Source: Geojedonia litorea
GTDB taxonomy: Bacteria; Bacteroidota; Bacteroidia; Flavobacteriales; Flavobacteriaceae
Length of the DNA stretch: 64,000 nucleotides
Reading direction: 5' to 3'
Assembly (NCBI RefSeq): GCF_042654525.1
Contig: NZ_JBHSGP010000012.1
Location: 239,763 to 303,762, forward strand
Part shown: positions 43,610 to 52,172 of the stretch, one piece after another
How the letters are laid out: every line of letters starts with the position of its first letter
How positions within the stretch are numbered: position 1 is the first letter of the stretch
Position numbers and translations under genes: made by a program
Notes under the pieces: model-generated
The model's database searches: none
What the model was told of the DNA's origin: nothing
What the model saw: only the letters and a program-made list of their open reading frames with translations

Positions 43610-45037
43610 ATGGATGTAACTGCGCAATCGGTTTGGAACAATTGTCTCTCATTTATAAAGGATAATATTCAACCCCAGGCATATAAAACATGGTTTGAGC
43701 CAATACTCGCAGTTAAACTTTCTGATAGAGCCTTGAGTATTCAAGTCCCCAGTAAATTCTTCTATGAATGGCTTGAAGAACATTACGTAAAAATCCTTAA
43801 AGTAGCGTTAACCAAAGAGTTAGGCGAGCAAGCCAAATTGGTTTACATTATTAAAATGGAAAACACCTACGGTAACAAACAACCGTTCACTGAAAAAATC
43901 CCAAGTACTAATAGAGGTGCAGTTAAATCGCAAGATGTTGATATTCCATTAAAGAATAAAAACCCAGAACTAAAAAACCCATTTGTAATTCCGGGAATTA
44001 GAAATGTAAAAATTGAATCACAGCTTAATCCTAATTACAATTTTGAGAATTTTCTAGAAGGTGACTCCAACCGTTTGGCAAGAAATGCAGGGATTGCAGT
44101 AGCCAACAAACCAGGAGGAACATCTTTTAATCCATTATTGATTTTTGGAGGTGTTGGATTAGGAAAAACGCATTTAGCTCACGCTATAGGTATAGACATT
44201 AAAGACAAGTATCCTGAAAAAACGGTACTTTATATTTCAGCAGAAAAATTTACTCAACAATATATTGATTCGGTAAAGAAAAACAACCGTAACGATTTCA
44301 TTCATTTTTATCAAATTATTGATGTTCTCATCATTGATGATGTTCAATTTTTATCTGGTAAATCAGGAACGCAAGATGTATTCTTCCATATATTCAACCA
44401 TTTACATCAAAATGGAAAGCAGGTTATTTTAACAAGTGACAAAGCGCCCGTAGATATGCAGGATATTGAACAACGTTTGTTGTCTCGTTTTAAATGGGGA
44501 TTGTCTGCAGAATTACAAAGCCCTGATTTTGAAACTCGCGTTTCTATCTTGAAAAATAAATTGTATCGCGATGGTGTTGAAATGCATGATGATATCATTG
44601 AATATGTTGCTAAACACATTAAAACCAATGTACGGGAACTAGAAGGTGCTATCATCTCTTTGATTGCACAATCGTCTTTCAATAAAAAAGAAATTACGGT
44701 CAACCTCGCAAAAGATGTCGTTGAAAAATTTGTAAAGAATACCAAACGAGAAGTTTCTATAGATTATATCCAAAAAGTGGTTTCTGATTATTTTCAGATG
44801 GACGTAAATACCTTACAATCTAAAACAAGAAAACGCCATATTGTTCAAGCTAGGCAATTAGCGATGTTCTTCGCAAAAAAATTCACCAAAGCTTCTTTAG
44901 CCAGTATAGGATCACAAATAGGAAAACGCGACCATGCTACAGTGCTTCATGCCTGTAAAACTGTCGACAACCTCTCTTCTACTGATAAGCAGTTTAGAAA
45001 ATACGTTGAAGATCTTTCAAAAAAGTTATCTATTTAA
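43610..45037 (+). CDS. dnaA: Chromosomal replication initiator DnaA
   Basis: A 475-residue initiator ATPase. Domain I is at 1-85 with the Bacteroidota-type start SVWNNCLSFIKDNIQPQAYKTWF. A flexible linker follows to about 140. The AAA+ domain III has Walker A FGGVGLGKTH (179-188) and Walker B LIIDDVQF (240-247). Domain IV ends in the DnaA-box recognition signature KRDHATVLHACKTV (about 444-457). It binds DnaA boxes at the origin. I do not see a DnaA-box cluster in the flanking gaps, so the origin need not be here. A terminator-like hairpin lies in its leader. Confidence 0.97.
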   Translation: MDVTAQSVWNNCLSFIKDNIQPQAYKTWFEPILAVKLSDRALSIQVPSKFFYEWLEEHYVKILKVALTKELGEQAKLVYIIKMENTYGNKQPFTEKIPSTNRGAVKSQDVDIPLKNKNPELKNPFVIPGIRNVKIESQLNPNYNFENFLEGDSNRLARNAGIAVANKPGGTSFNPLLIFGGVGLGKTHLAHAIGIDIKDKYPEKTVLYISAEKFTQQYIDSVKKNNRNDFIHFYQIIDVLIIDDVQFLSGKSGTQDVFFHIFNHLHQNGKQVILTSDKAPVDMQDIEQRLLSRFKWGLSAELQSPDFETRVSILKNKLYRDGVEMHDDIIEYVAKHIKTNVRELEGAIISLIAQSSFNKKEITVNLAKDVVEKFVKNTKREVSIDYIQKVVSDYFQMDVNTLQSKTRKRHIVQARQLAMFFAKKFTKASLASIGSQIGKRDHATVLHACKTVDNLSSTDKQFRKYVEDLSKKLSI

Positions 45038-45070
45038 TTTAATCCATTTCCGATGTCTCGGAAAAATAAC

Positions 45071-45529
45071 ATGAAAAAAATCTTAATGGTATGCTTGGGC
45101 AATATCTGTCGTTCGCCATTAGCTCATGGTATATTGGCATCTAAGTTACCTTCAGACCAATTTTATGTAGATTCTGCCGGTACAGCCAATTATCATATAG
45201 GAGATCCACCGGACCAAAGATCTATTGCGGTTGCAAAAAAGCATGGATTGGATATTTCCCAACAACGAGGCCAGCAATTTCGATCTTCTTTTTTTGATGA
45301 ATTCGACATTATTTACGCCATGGATGAATCCAATTATGACAACATTATTAAGTTAGCCCGGGACAAGGATGATATTTCTAAAGTAAGGCTAATCCTTGAT
45401 GAAGACGAGTCAGTTAAAGTTAAAAATGTACCAGATCCTTATTATGGCGATCGTAGTGGATTTGAATATGTTTATAATCTACTAGATCAAGTTTGTGAAA
45501 CTGTCTCCCAAAAACTTCAAAAAAATTAG
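45071..45529 (+). CDS. Low-molecular-weight protein-tyrosine phosphatase
   Basis: A 152-residue enzyme with the catalytic P-loop CLGNICRSP (Cys8 to Arg14, C-x5-R) at the N terminus and the general-acid Asp in PDPYYG near residue 121. It dephosphorylates phosphotyrosine, often on tyrosine kinases controlling exopolysaccharide, but no such kinase is encoded nearby. I prefer the ATG at 45071, which puts the P-loop at residue 8 as in the family; an in-frame ATG at 45053 would add six charged residues. It follows dnaA by 33 bases. Confidence 0.92.
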   Translation: MKKILMVCLGNICRSPLAHGILASKLPSDQFYVDSAGTANYHIGDPPDQRSIAVAKKHGLDISQQRGQQFRSSFFDEFDIIYAMDESNYDNIIKLARDKDDISKVRLILDEDESVKVKNVPDPYYGDRSGFEYVYNLLDQVCETVSQKLQKN

Positions 45530-45582
45530 ACAGTGACTATAACTGTTTTTTCGTAATTTGTGAATTATAATTCAAGCTAGCA

Positions 45583-46299
45583 GTGAATACCAATTTCGGA
45601 ATTTTATATTTAATACCAACGCGACTTGGTGACAACCCTCCACTAGAAGTCTTACCATTATCCATCAAACGAGTTATTGAAGAAGTTGATGACTATATTG
45701 TGGAAAACGAAAAAACAGCCAGACGATTTATAAAACGAGTGAGTACGGGTAAGTCACAAGCTATTCTCAATCTGAAGCTATTAAATAAATACACTCAAGA
45801 TCACGAACTCGATCATTTTTTAGATGCTTGTAAAGAAGGTAAGTCAATGGGATTTCTTTCAGAAGCTGGTTGTCCGGCTATAGCTGATCCTGGATCTGAT
45901 ATAGTGCGATTGGCTCATGCAAATGGTATTCGCGTAGTGCCCTTGGTTGGTCCATCATCCATTATTTTAGCCTTAATGGGCTCCGGTATGAATGGACAAA
46001 GTTTCGCCTTTAATGGATATCTACCTATCGATAAAAATGAACGTAAATCTGCATTGAAACGATTGGAAAAGTTATCTCATGAACAAAACCAATCACAGTT
46101 GTTTATAGAAACACCTTATAGGAACAATAAAATACTGGAAGATATTTGTACAACCTTACAACCAAATACTAGACTTTGCGTGGCTTGTGATCTTACATTA
46201 CCTACCGAGTATATTAAAACTACTACTATTAACGAGTGGAACCAAATTAAGGTTGATTTACATAAGCGACCAGCCATATTTATCATTCATAAGGATTAA
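45583..46299 (+). CDS. RsmI-like SAM-dependent methyltransferase
   Basis: A 238-residue tetrapyrrole-methylase-fold protein with GTG start. The SAM pocket includes YLIPTRLGD, FLSEAGCPAIADPGSD and the glycine loop VGPSSIILALMGSGMNG. The family includes RsmI, which 2'-O-methylates C1402 of 16S rRNA. This protein is shorter than E. coli RsmI (about 286) because the C-terminal domain is missing and the N-terminal segment is non-standard, as in the Bacteroidota SAM-methyltransferase subgroup. The rRNA role is therefore inferred, not certain. A bidirectional terminator follows the gene. Confidence 0.8.
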   Translation: MNTNFGILYLIPTRLGDNPPLEVLPLSIKRVIEEVDDYIVENEKTARRFIKRVSTGKSQAILNLKLLNKYTQDHELDHFLDACKEGKSMGFLSEAGCPAIADPGSDIVRLAHANGIRVVPLVGPSSIILALMGSGMNGQSFAFNGYLPIDKNERKSALKRLEKLSHEQNQSQLFIETPYRNNKILEDICTTLQPNTRLCVACDLTLPTEYIKTTTINEWNQIKVDLHKRPAIFIIHKD

Positions 46300-46370
46300 T
46301 CTTAACATAAACTCATTTTATTTAGCATACTAAATTGCTCGGTTTAAGAACTATTTTTCTCATGCCAATA

Positions 46371-46403
46371 AAAAAGGACCCGCATAATTGCGGGTCCTTT
46401 TTT
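46371..46403. terminator. Bidirectional intrinsic terminator
   Basis: AGGACCCGCA pairs perfectly with TGCGGGTCCT around a TAAT loop, flanked by A5 on the left and T6 on the right. It can end both the RsmI-like gene and the convergent lysozyme-like gene. Confidence 0.93.
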
Positions 46404-46426
46404 ATAATCAAAAGTAGTGTAGTCTT

Positions 46427-47095
46427 TTATAAAACAGCTTTAGCTCGTTTGTCTGGTTTAATTGATGACGTATCATAGCCAGAAAAACGTTTCATATATG
46501 AAGTAATTGAAGTTCCAAAAGCGTCAGAAAAATTATAATTGCCATAACTTCTTAAAAATTTCTTCACACTTCCTGGGCCAGCGAGATGAGCTGCGGCTAA
46601 AATTCCAGATTCAGTAATGGTAACACCAGCAATTTTTTTACCTACAAAACGATCAATATCTTTTCTTAAAATCCATTTATTTCGTTCGGCGTTGGCTAAA
46701 AAAGCCTTTTCCTGAAGCTCCGGGCTATACAAAAATGTGTTAGGATTGTAAATTCCAATTAGTTTTAGAGTTTCAGCACCAAATTGATATTTGCCTAAAT
46801 ATCCAAATGTGTTTACTGAAAAATAATTCCCTCTTGACTCTTTAAAACCTAATGCTTCTTTAAAACCGTTGTACGATTTTCCTAAATAAGGCACATAGGT
46901 ATGGTGTACATTAATATGAGAGGAGGATTTTGAAACCTGACCATTAAAGGCTATATCTTCAGATACAGTAAAGTCAAGTTCAAGACCATCTGTAGAATAG
47001 ATTTCTGGATCTACAGTAGAGTTCGATTGTAATGCAACAACAATTATTGCAATGATGGCTAGAGGGATAGCAAAATAGTTAATTACTTTTTTCAT
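46427..47095 (-). CDS. Exported lysozyme-like (transglycosylase-type) protein
   Basis: A 222-residue protein with an N-terminal membrane anchor or signal (about 5-22). Residues 75-185 resemble the lysozyme-like SLT fold: a Glu-Ser pair in GFKESRGNY (E86-S87) stands where catalytic Glu is expected, GYLGKYQFG matches the usual GLMQ-type region, and AAAHLAGPGSVKKFL matches the AAYNAG-type motif. Activity on peptidoglycan is inferred. The next minus-strand genes include mltG, another wall enzyme. The start choice between the ATG at 47095 and the one a codon before is arbitrary. Confidence 0.72.
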   Translation of the reverse strand: MKKVINYFAIPLAIIAIIVVALQSNSTVDPEIYSTDGLELDFTVSEDIAFNGQVSKSSSHINVHHTYVPYLGKSYNGFKEALGFKESRGNYFSVNTFGYLGKYQFGAETLKLIGIYNPNTFLYSPELQEKAFLANAERNKWILRKDIDRFVGKKIAGVTITESGILAAAHLAGPGSVKKFLRSYGNYNFSDAFGTSITSYMKRFSGYDTSSIKPDKRAKAVL

Positions 47096-47205
47096 CATAA
47101 TACCTAATTTTGTTAAGCCTAAAATTCCCCAAATACTTGGCTCAAATTTCAGTCTGCAAAGGTATGACTATTTATTAAAACCTCGAAATTAATCGTTTAA
47201 ATGCC

Positions 47206-48111
47206 TCAAAACCAGACGCCGTGTAGCTTTATGCCGTTTTTTTCGGTGAACTCCATAGCAGGAAATGGCACTTTTATAGCATTAAAAACGTCAAATATCG
47301 TTCTTAAAACGCGAGAATTTGTTTGAATTTTAGTTAAGTCAATATCTAAACTCAGGTACCATTGTCGACGTCTGTTTTGTTCAAAATTTTGATCAATATT
47401 TTCAGTTTTTCCCGTTAAAAGTCCGTCTACACCATAACCAACAGCAACATTTAACCATTTAGGCAGCCTCGCATTTTTAAAAAATGAATGCAAATTAACA
47501 CTTAGCCAATACGTTTGACCATTATAATCTTTTAATAATTCCTCCAAATACCCATCACCTAACTTATCAGGGCGCTGTAACGCATACTTTGTTTGATGAA
47601 AAGAAAACTTTAAAGTAATGCGTTGTTCATTCCAAAGTAACTCTTGACCAACGTATAAACCCGTTCCAGCTGTATTAGCAATTATATCTCCCCAAGAAAA
47701 CCCCCACTCTTCTGAATAACCATCAAAAATCTCAACTACCGTTAAAAATGTATAGCCCAAGGTTGCACCATAAAGCAGCTGATCTTTTTTACGTACGCCA
47801 CTCCAATTCAATACATTTGCACCTACTCTACTTAACTGATATGCAGAAAACACATGGCCCATTTTATCCATTTGGTACCATTCGTCATTATCGTTAAGGG
47901 TGTGGAATTTAGATTGTGGGTAGTCTTTATACCATAATTGATTAAGTCCAATCAGCGTAAAACCTCCCAAAACTGCTTCGGAAATTACTACAGCATTTCG
48001 ACGCGATTTATTTAACGTATCACTTGGCTTTAAAAATAAATCTAATTGAGATTGTGAAAATGAAATTAGTCCTGCAAAACCTATAATTAGATGTATGAAG
48101 AACCGTTTCAC
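47206..48111 (-). CDS. DUF2279 family outer-membrane/periplasmic protein
   Basis: A 301-residue protein with a signal peptide (MKRFFIHLIIGFAGLISFSQ). Motifs DKMGHVFSAYQLSRVGANVLNW and SWGDIIANTAGTGLYVGQEL match DUF2279, a family of exported proteins with helical hairpins reminiscent of YfiM lipoproteins. The C-terminal half has alternating beta strands. Function unknown. It starts 2 bases after the mltG stop and so belongs to a unit of dapF, GNAT, mltG and DUF2279. Confidence 0.75.
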   Translation of the reverse strand: MKRFFIHLIIGFAGLISFSQSQLDLFLKPSDTLNKSRRNAVVISEAVLGGFTLIGLNQLWYKDYPQSKFHTLNDNDEWYQMDKMGHVFSAYQLSRVGANVLNWSGVRKKDQLLYGATLGYTFLTVVEIFDGYSEEWGFSWGDIIANTAGTGLYVGQELLWNEQRITLKFSFHQTKYALQRPDKLGDGYLEELLKDYNGQTYWLSVNLHSFFKNARLPKWLNVAVGYGVDGLLTGKTENIDQNFEQNRRRQWYLSLDIDLTKIQTNSRVLRTIFDVFNAIKVPFPAMEFTEKNGIKLHGVWF

Positions 48112-48113
48112 TT

Positions 48114-49157
48114 TTATTTATTTATACCTTGTGAAGACAGATACCTTTGGTATTCTCTAGCATTTACATTGTGCTGACTCAAAGTTTTAGCAAACTTATG
48201 AAACCCTAGGCGCTGTGCATCTGCAGCAAAGTACAGATAGTCGTGTGTTTCATAATTCAAAACCGCATCTATGGCAGATATATCAGGCATTGCAATTAAA
48301 CCTGGTGGTAATCCTGCATACATATAAGTATTGTATGGTGAATCAATGGTTTTATGAATATTTAGCACTCTTTTTATTATGGTGTTTTCATATTGAGGTA
48401 ATTGATATGCCGCAAATTTTAACGTTGGATCGGCTTGTAAAGGCATTCCTATTTTTAATCTATTTATGTATACTCCTGCAATTCGGGGTTGTTCACTAGC
48501 TTGCTTGGATTCCTCATGAACTATGGATGCCAAGGACATTACTTGAGATTTTGTCAAGTTTAAATCAGCAGCTTTTTTTGTTCTGCCTTCGTTCCAAAAC
48601 CGATTATATTCTTTTAGCATGCGGTCTCTAAACTGATCTGCAGATGTATTCCAGAAAAATTCATAACTATTAGGTATATACATTCCGAGTGCGGTTTGTT
48701 TAGAGAATCCATTTGCTTTTAAAAATGTTTCGTCTTCCATAGTTTTTAATATGTCAAGACTATCGGCTTCAATTTGCATTGCAATACGCCCAGCAAGCTT
48801 TTCTAAAGTCTCTTGATTATTAAAAGCTACGTTTATAGGAATGTTTTTACTTCTTATGGAATTGATAATATCATTATTATTCATTCCTTTTTTAATCAAA
48901 TACTTACCTGCTTTTATATTTGAAGTATATTTTTTCTGTTTAGCCAAGGCATCAAACGACTCAATATCTTTTAAAAGTGGTTCTAATTGAGATCGAACAT
49001 CGGTATAGCTTGCATTGGTTGGTATATAGATATAGGCTTGTTCATTATTGAAAGCTGTATTTTCTTTAAACATTGCAGTATATACATAATACGCAAAATA
49101 TGCTGCAATTGCTAGGCCTATTAGGGCAATGGCCCAAAGTAACTTTTTTAAATACAT
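48114..49157 (-). CDS. mltG: Endolytic transglycosylase MltG
   Basis: A 347-residue inner-membrane protein with one N-terminal helix (about 6-26). The YceG-like domain has the active-site region SLASIVHEESKQASE (Glu215/216), followed by IAGVYINRL and the substrate motif MPLQADPTLKFA. MltG cuts nascent glycan strands near the membrane and sets their length. The catalytic Glu usually sits in ASIVEKE; here it reads ASIVHEE, so the exact catalytic position should be checked. It begins one base after the GNAT stop and is followed by the DUF2279 gene. Confidence 0.93.
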   Translation of the reverse strand: MYLKKLLWAIALIGLAIAAYFAYYVYTAMFKENTAFNNEQAYIYIPTNASYTDVRSQLEPLLKDIESFDALAKQKKYTSNIKAGKYLIKKGMNNNDIINSIRSKNIPINVAFNNQETLEKLAGRIAMQIEADSLDILKTMEDETFLKANGFSKQTALGMYIPNSYEFFWNTSADQFRDRMLKEYNRFWNEGRTKKAADLNLTKSQVMSLASIVHEESKQASEQPRIAGVYINRLKIGMPLQADPTLKFAAYQLPQYENTIIKRVLNIHKTIDSPYNTYMYAGLPPGLIAMPDISAIDAVLNYETHDYLYFAADAQRLGFHKFAKTLSQHNVNAREYQRYLSSQGINK

Positions 49158-49682
49158 TTAATTAAAAATATGTTGTAATAAATATTCGTTTTTGAAAGTA
49201 CCTTTAACTTTGTTCCAATCTTTTTTTAATCCAACAACTTCAAAACCTAGTTTTTTAAAAAGCTTCAAGCTAATTTCGTTGTCTTCAGACACATTACAAT
49301 ATAATTGATGTAAGCTTAAATGGGTTTTGCAGTAGTCCATTAATAACTGTAAAGCTTCACTTCCATATCCTTTTTGCCTATTGTTGATGCTTTTGACTAA
49401 TATCCCCACACCTGCTCTTCGATTTATAAAATCGAAATCAAAAATATCTATAAGCCCCAAAGCGTCATTAGTTTGGGCTGTGATGACTAGACGTAATTGT
49501 TTAACTTCAAAAATGTCCTTATGTGAGTTTTCAAGGTATTGTTTAATGGTATATCGCGAAAAAGGGGCAATAGTATTACTAAATTCCCATATGGCTTCAT
49601 CGTTTTCAATCTCATATACAAACTCTAAATCCTCTGGTTCTAATGCACGTAAATTTATATGTTTACCTTTAAGTGTTACCAT
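49158..49682 (-). CDS. GNAT family N-acetyltransferase (RimJ/RimL type)
   Basis: A 174-residue acetyltransferase. The N-terminal LRALEPEDLEFVYEIEND and the CoA-binding segment NNRQKGYGSEALQLLMDYC (about 101-120) with EISLKLFKKLGFEVVG place it with the RimJ/RimL-like, ribosomal-protein or small-molecule acetyltransferases. The acceptor is unknown. It overlaps dapF by 7 bases and ends directly before the mltG start, so it lies inside a cell-wall gene unit, though this may be only transcriptional linkage. Confidence 0.88.
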   Translation of the reverse strand: MVTLKGKHINLRALEPEDLEFVYEIENDEAIWEFSNTIAPFSRYTIKQYLENSHKDIFEVKQLRLVITAQTNDALGLIDIFDFDFINRRAGVGILVKSINNRQKGYGSEALQLLMDYCKTHLSLHQLYCNVSEDNEISLKLFKKLGFEVVGLKKDWNKVKGTFKNEYLLQHIFN

Positions 49683-50455
49683 GAGATTGTTCCCTTAAAT
49701 ACCAGAAGTGCTGGCCCTATAAGCCAAATATTTCGATATCCGTCATTAGATTTTTCAAATGAGACCTTAAGATCACCTCCTGGAGTTTTTAAAGTGACTT
49801 TATTCATATTAGTTTCTCCAGTATAGTTCATAGCTAAAGCCACTGCGGTTACACCAGTTCCACATGATAAAGTTTCATCCTCGACTCCTCTTTCATAAGT
49901 TCTGACTGAAAAAATGTCATTCGAAATTTTACTAACAAAATTAACATTGCTTCCAGAAGAATTATAAGGCTGGCCATATCGTATTTTAGCCCCTTGGGTT
50001 TTTACATCTAATACATCAAGTTGTTGTTCCATTTGAACATGGTGTGGTGAACCTGTATTAAGAAAAACATGTCCTGGATGATGTTGTACATCAGACACGT
50101 CCTGCATTTGAAGATGTACCAAATCGCCTTCAATTCTCGCGTGATGCAATCCATCAATGGCTTCAAATACTGCCTTATCTTGTATAATACCTAAATGTTT
50201 TGCGAATGCGGTTATGCATCTTCCGCCATTCCCACACATAGAGCTTTCATTCCCGTCAGCATTGAAATATACCATCTTAAAATCATAAGTGTCATGGCTT
50301 TCCAAGAGTATAAGACCGTCGGCTCCAATGCCAAAACGTCGGTCACAAAGGTGTGCTACGAGTTTGGTATTTTTTTTGTTGAAAATAGATTGACGATTAT
50401 CTATCATCACAAAATCGTTTCCTGTTCCTTGATATTTATAAAAGGTATGTGTCAT
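49676..50455 (-). CDS. dapF: Diaminopimelate epimerase
   Basis: A 259-residue enzyme converting LL- to meso-diaminopimelate for lysine and peptidoglycan. The two catalytic cysteines are C74 in SSMCGNGGRC and C198 in LSCGTGVTA; GTGNDFVMID at the N terminus is also conserved. It heads the minus-strand unit that continues with GNAT, mltG and DUF2279. The only promoter-like element upstream, TATATTTG at 50463-50470, ends 7 bases before the ATG. This would give a nearly leaderless transcript. Confidence 0.96.
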   Translation of the reverse strand: MTHTFYKYQGTGNDFVMIDNRQSIFNKKNTKLVAHLCDRRFGIGADGLILLESHDTYDFKMVYFNADGNESSMCGNGGRCITAFAKHLGIIQDKAVFEAIDGLHHARIEGDLVHLQMQDVSDVQHHPGHVFLNTGSPHHVQMEQQLDVLDVKTQGAKIRYGQPYNSSGSNVNFVSKISNDIFSVRTYERGVEDETLSCGTGVTAVALAMNYTGETNMNKVTLKTPGGDLKVSFEKSNDGYRNIWLIGPALLVFKGTISW

Positions 50456-50462
50456 TATCTGG

Positions 50463-50470
50463 CAAATATA
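50463..50470 (-). promoter_or_regulatory. Candidate -7 box of dapF
   Basis: On the minus strand this reads TATATTTG, a full match to TAnnTTTG. The ATG of dapF begins 8 bases after its last base. No TTG occurs at 19-21 bases upstream, so only the -7 element is supported. Confidence 0.4.
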
Positions 50471-50610
50471 GGAATAATACCTTGGTTTTTGTAGTGTTAA
50501 ATAGTCGTTAAAAGTGACGTTAAAAATCGTTAAACCAAAAACGCGATTTCAATAATTAATTAATTTTAGACGTTAGATAAAATAAATTCAAACCCAAAAC
50601 TCAAGTATCA

Positions 50611-52023
50611 ATGAAAAAGATTTTAACATTAGTTTTTGTTTCGGTATTAGGAGGAATCATAACACTTTCTGCCTACAAGCTTTTTGTAGAACCTGATTCT
50701 ACTATAGCTTCAAACATCGAAAATACTTCTCCGTTTTTTGTTCCAACAGCAAATTATGACGCCAAAACCACTAATTTATTAAACACCGAAAGCCCAAATT
50801 TCATTAAGGCCGCAGATAAAACCATTCATGCCGTGGTACATGTTAAAAATACGGCCGTTATTTCGGGTCCAGTAACATTTGAGGATTTGTTCTTTGGAAG
50901 AAAATCTGAACGTGCACAAATTGGTACCGGAAGCGGTGTTATTATTTCACCTGATGGTTATATTATTACTAACAACCATGTGATTAATGGTGCTAAAGAG
51001 ATTGGTATCACGCTAAATGATAACAGAATTTATGAAGCAGAGCTAATTGGTACTGATGAAAAAACAGATATGGCTCTTTTAAAAATTAAAGCTGATGACG
51101 ATTTACCTTACATCACTTTTGGAGATTCTGATCAAGCACAAATTGGCGAATGGGTATTGGCTGTTGGGAACCCTTTTAATTTAACCTCTACGGTAACCGC
51201 AGGGATTATTAGTGCAAAATCTAGAGATTTATCAGGAAGAAATTCACAATCATTTATACAAACTGACGCTGCAGTTAATCCTGGGAATTCAGGTGGAGCG
51301 TTGGTAAATGTTAACGGCGATTTAATTGGGATTAATACGGCCATTACATCACAAACAGGTTCATACATTGGTTATTCCTTTGCAGTACCTAGTAACATTG
51401 CCAGAAAAGTAGTTGAAGACATCATGGAATATGGCGATGTACAAACGGGTATATTAGGTGTTACGGGTGGACCACTTAACAGCAAAGCAGCTGAACAATT
51501 TGGAGTAAAAGATACTCAAGGATTTTACATAAGTTCTGTCGAAGAAGATTCTGGTGCCGAAAAAGCTGGCATTCAAAGTGGTGATGTGATTAAACGAATT
51601 GATAATGTCGACATTTCTAAATTTTCAGATTTGAGTGGCTATTTAAGCACAAAACGACCTAATGATGTGGTTAATGTTACTATTACAAGAGATAATAAAA
51701 CAAAAGTTTTGCCTGTTACATTAGTTAAAAATCTTACGGTAGATTTACCTATTCTAGGACGCGTTAAAGATGCCAAAACTTCTGATTTAAGAAAATTCAA
51801 AGTTAAAAATGGTGTGAAGATTGCACAGTTGGATGGTCGCTACGCCAGTAATTGGAAAGCGAATGGTATTGAAGAAGGCTGTATTTTAACCGCCATTAAT
51901 GGAGTAGAAATAAATTCAATAGAAGAGGCTAAACGTGTTATAGATAATAAATCTTCAGATGAACCTCTAAAATTTGAAATCATTAATAAAAACGGTGAAA
52001 AAGAAAACTTCTATTGGAGATAA
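50611..52023 (+). CDS. HtrA/Do family periplasmic serine protease
   Basis: A 470-residue protease with an N-terminal signal/anchor helix (about 4-22). The catalytic triad is H123 (NNHVIN), D153 (TDMALLKI) and S227 (GNSGGAL). Two PDZ-type domains follow (about 285-370 and 385-470), the second degenerate. This degP-like enzyme degrades or refolds misfolded envelope proteins. It is transcribed alone, 155 bases from the divergent dapF gene, and ends in a good intrinsic terminator. No sigma-E-type promoter is expected in this phylum, and I did not find a TAnnTTTG box close to the start. Confidence 0.94.
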   Translation: MKKILTLVFVSVLGGIITLSAYKLFVEPDSTIASNIENTSPFFVPTANYDAKTTNLLNTESPNFIKAADKTIHAVVHVKNTAVISGPVTFEDLFFGRKSERAQIGTGSGVIISPDGYIITNNHVINGAKEIGITLNDNRIYEAELIGTDEKTDMALLKIKADDDLPYITFGDSDQAQIGEWVLAVGNPFNLTSTVTAGIISAKSRDLSGRNSQSFIQTDAAVNPGNSGGALVNVNGDLIGINTAITSQTGSYIGYSFAVPSNIARKVVEDIMEYGDVQTGILGVTGGPLNSKAAEQFGVKDTQGFYISSVEEDSGAEKAGIQSGDVIKRIDNVDISKFSDLSGYLSTKRPNDVVNVTITRDNKTKVLPVTLVKNLTVDLPILGRVKDAKTSDLRKFKVKNGVKIAQLDGRYASNWKANGIEEGCILTAINGVEINSIEEAKRVIDNKSSDEPLKFEIINKNGEKENFYWR

Positions 52024-52043
52024 AGTGTGATTCCATAATTTTA

Positions 52044-52084
52044 AAAAACCCTTTGACCTTAAGAAATAGTTAAAGGGTTTTTTA
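52044..52084 (+). terminator. Intrinsic terminator after htrA
   Basis: AAAACCCTTTGAC pairs with GTTAAAGGGTTTT (one wobble) around an A-rich 12-base loop, followed by T. It lies 21 bases after the stop. Confidence 0.88.
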
Positions 52085-52120
52085 TTGTTAAAATACTTTA
52101 CGAAAACGTTTGAAATATGT

Positions 52121-52128
52121 TACTTTTG
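52121..52128 (+). promoter_or_regulatory. Candidate -7 box of the GAPDH gene
   Basis: TACTTTTG is a full TAnnTTTG match, 44 bases before the GAPDH ATG. No matching TTG lies at the right distance. Confidence 0.35.
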
Positions 52129-52172
52129 CAAAAATTTTCAAAACACACAACATCTTAAAACCTTAAAAAACA

